Below are positions 6,114 through 7,499 of a stretch of DNA of 7,499 nt, in pieces. Each line of letters opens with the position of its first letter. The first letter of the stretch is position 1. Below the pieces are notes generated by a model. It ran no database searches. It was not told the origin of the DNA and saw only the letters and a list, made by a program, of their open reading frames with translations. This DNA is from a bacterium. Its GTDB lineage: Bacteria; JAMCPX01. The stretch covers positions 1-7,499 of the forward strand of contig JAJYYW010000061.1 of NCBI GenBank assembly GCA_021800575.1. Reading direction: 5' to 3'. The position numbers and the translations under genes were made by a program.

Positions 6114-7475
6114 CTATTTCTGCATCTGCATGGCCTCAGGCACTTCAATCGCATCAACCAGGATATCGCTGATAAACTTCGTACGCATGCCGAGCTTATA
6201 GAACTGGATGATGTCCTCAATGCCGCTGTGACAGTTGTGGCATGGCGTGACAACAAAACGCGCCCCTGTCGCCTTCATTTGCTCGGCCTTGACACGGTTG
6301 CCTTCCATCCGTTTCATCTTCCACGGCGGACCGCAGTTAATGACACCCCCGCCTGCAGCACAGCAATAGTTGTGCTCTTTGTTCGGGGACATGTCCCTGA
6401 AATCCTCGCACATGGCATTCATGACGTAGCGCGCCATATCGTACAGTCCTCTGCCCCGCATCACATTGCAGGGATCGTGCATGGTTATGGGTTCTTTGAA
6501 TTTTTTGACGATCTTTATCCGTCCCTCTTTGATGAGCTCGTAGTAAAATTGAATCGCATGAATAACCGGTATGGGCGGCATCTTCCATCCGAACCATCTG
6601 TTTCCGACATCGTACACGGACCTGAAGGCATGGCCGCACTCTCCCATGACAATTCGTTTTACCTTGAGACGCACGGCCGCATCGAAGTGCGCCCGTTTTA
6701 CCCTGCCCATGATCTCCTGATCACCGGAAAACATAGCCATGTCGCTGTTGTCCCAGCCGTCGAACGACGGGAATGTCCAGTTGATGCCGGCAATATGCAT
6801 GATCTTGGCGGCATTACCGATCAGCATGGCAAGGAATTTCGGCTCCGGACCGATAACAGAGTACATGACATCCGCACCTTCTTTATCGAGCGGAATCGTG
6901 AGGTTTTTTAACTGTGCCCGGTAGTCCTCTTCCTGCCAGAGCAGGGTATCGATCCACTCGTCCTGCTTCAGCCACATCTGGTTCATGGTCACCGCGTGGC
7001 TGTGTGCCGTGTCCTGCAGGTATTGCGGGGTTACCCCCAGCAGATGGCAAATGCGGCGCACGGACGTTATAATGTATGCTATATCGATGCCGAACGGGCA
7101 GTACATGCTGCACCGTCGGCAGAGGTTACACTCGGTGTACGCTATTTCGGCCATCTTCTTGACGGATTCCGGACTGATCCTGCCCTTGGTGTCCAGTATC
7201 TCCCACATGGTCTGCTTGACCTTGCCGACCGGTGAAAAATGCGGATCACCGTCATGGGAAAGATAAAAATGACATGCCTCCGAGCACAGACCGCAGTGAA
7301 TGCACGTCGACACATAGGCATCGAGCCGTGCACCGCCCATCGCCTGGAGCGCACTGTTGATGGTTTTTTCTATCTTCTCCGGGGTCAACCGTCGTGCGCC
7401 TTCCTCCAGACCCGGATCGACGATCTTTTTTACTTCTTTTTTTTCAGCTTCCTTCTTTTCCGCTACTGCTGGCAT
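6114..7475 (-). CDS. hmcF: HmcF/TmcB/DsrK-like cytosolic iron-sulfur protein with CCG domain
   Basis: A 453-residue protein of the HdrD/DsrK/TmcB/HmcF family, the cytosolic electron-accepting or -donating subunit of transmembrane redox complexes. It has no signal peptide; residues 5-18 are Lys/Glu-rich. Two 4Fe-4S motifs of ferredoxin type are at Cys58/61/64/68 and Cys116/119/122/126. The C-terminal CCG domain has Cys336 (HDPCN), Cys371-Cys372 (YCCAAGGG) and Cys412/Cys415 (PCHNCHSGI), the pattern that binds the noncubane 4Fe-4S active site in HdrB-type proteins. The earlier half-domain keeps only Cys280 (GECGHAF), a degenerate state common in this family. The start ATG at 7475 has GGGAGGT 5 bases upstream. 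It is the first gene of the operon visible here; promoter and any upstream cistron lie beyond the window edge. In Desulfovibrio vulgaris this gene is last among the hmc structural genes, here it precedes hmcA. DsrK is less likely because the neighbours are Hmc-type and no dsr genes are seen. Confidence 0.88.
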   Translation of the reverse strand: MPAVAEKKEAEKKEVKKIVDPGLEEGARRLTPEKIEKTINSALQAMGGARLDAYVSTCIHCGLCSEACHFYLSHDGDPHFSPVGKVKQTMWEILDTKGRISPESVKKMAEIAYTECNLCRRCSMYCPFGIDIAYIITSVRRICHLLGVTPQYLQDTAHSHAVTMNQMWLKQDEWIDTLLWQEEDYRAQLKNLTIPLDKEGADVMYSVIGPEPKFLAMLIGNAAKIMHIAGINWTFPSFDGWDNSDMAMFSGDQEIMGRVKRAHFDAAVRLKVKRIVMGECGHAFRSVYDVGNRWFGWKMPPIPVIHAIQFYYELIKEGRIKIVKKFKEPITMHDPCNVMRGRGLYDMARYVMNAMCEDFRDMSPNKEHNYCCAAGGGVINCGPPWKMKRMEGNRVKAEQMKATGARFVVTPCHNCHSGIEDIIQFYKLGMRTKFISDILVDAIEVPEAMQMQK

Positions 7476-7480
7476 GCCAT

Positions 7481-7487
7481 ACCTCCC
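7481..7487 (-). promoter_or_regulatory. Ribosome binding site of hmcF
   Basis: GGGAGGT on the minus strand lies 5 bases before the ATG at 7475. A second ATG (7480) directly abuts it but opens only a five-codon frame. The 12 bases left beyond the site show no promoter, so transcription probably begins outside the window, possibly in an upstream gene. Confidence 0.7.
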
Positions 7488-7499
7488 TTATGAACTTCC

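Noticed and set aside
6228..6911. A 227-codon open frame on the + strand opposite hmcF
   Set aside because: It is antisense to a gene with intact cysteine motifs and shows no independent evidence of coding.
7478..7480. Alternative ATG directly after the hmcF ribosome binding site
   Set aside because: It is out of frame with hmcF, meets a stop after five codons, and leaves no spacer.

Overview
The window is moderately GC-rich and almost fully coding. It comes from an anaerobic bacterium that carries an Hmc-type transmembrane electron-transfer complex. Such complexes are best known from sulfate-reducing Desulfobacterota, and relatives occur in Nitrospirota and in syntrophic or metal-reducing anaerobes. 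That lineage is an inference from gene content; nothing here fixes the taxonomy.

Left part, + strand (1-1850): the C-terminal half of glucose-6-phosphate isomerase, cut by the left window edge. After 27 bases comes a 319-residue gene with a BtrH-type N-terminal domain (Cys-His-Asp arrangement) and a DUF4872-like C-terminal domain. Its substrate is unknown and no biosynthetic partner is visible.

Right part, - strand (7475 down to 1874): a tight five-gene operon. In transcription order it encodes an HmcF/TmcB/DsrK-like cytosolic iron-sulfur protein, a 16-heme HmcA-type periplasmic cytochrome, a 39-residue single-helix HmcD-like peptide, a Tat-exported HmcB-type ferredoxin with four 4Fe-4S sites and a C-terminal membrane anchor, and a ten-helix HmcC/NrfD-type membrane subunit. 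Gaps are 14 to 27 bases and every gene has a clear purine-rich ribosome binding site.

Together these subunits could link periplasmic cytochrome c (or H2/formate-derived) electrons, through the membrane and probably the quinone pool, to a cytosolic CCG-domain catalytic protein. The direction of flow in vivo cannot be read from the sequence. The order F-A-D-B-C differs from the A-B-C-D-E-F order of Desulfovibrio vulgaris, and no HmcE-like cytochrome b subunit is in the window.

The two transcription units converge with only 23 bases between stop codons and no convincing terminator. I found no tRNA, rRNA, CRISPR array, insertion sequence or other mobile element. The region looks like ordinary chromosomal core metabolism. 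Its more unusual points are the rearranged operon, the microprotein and the orphan BtrH-family gene.
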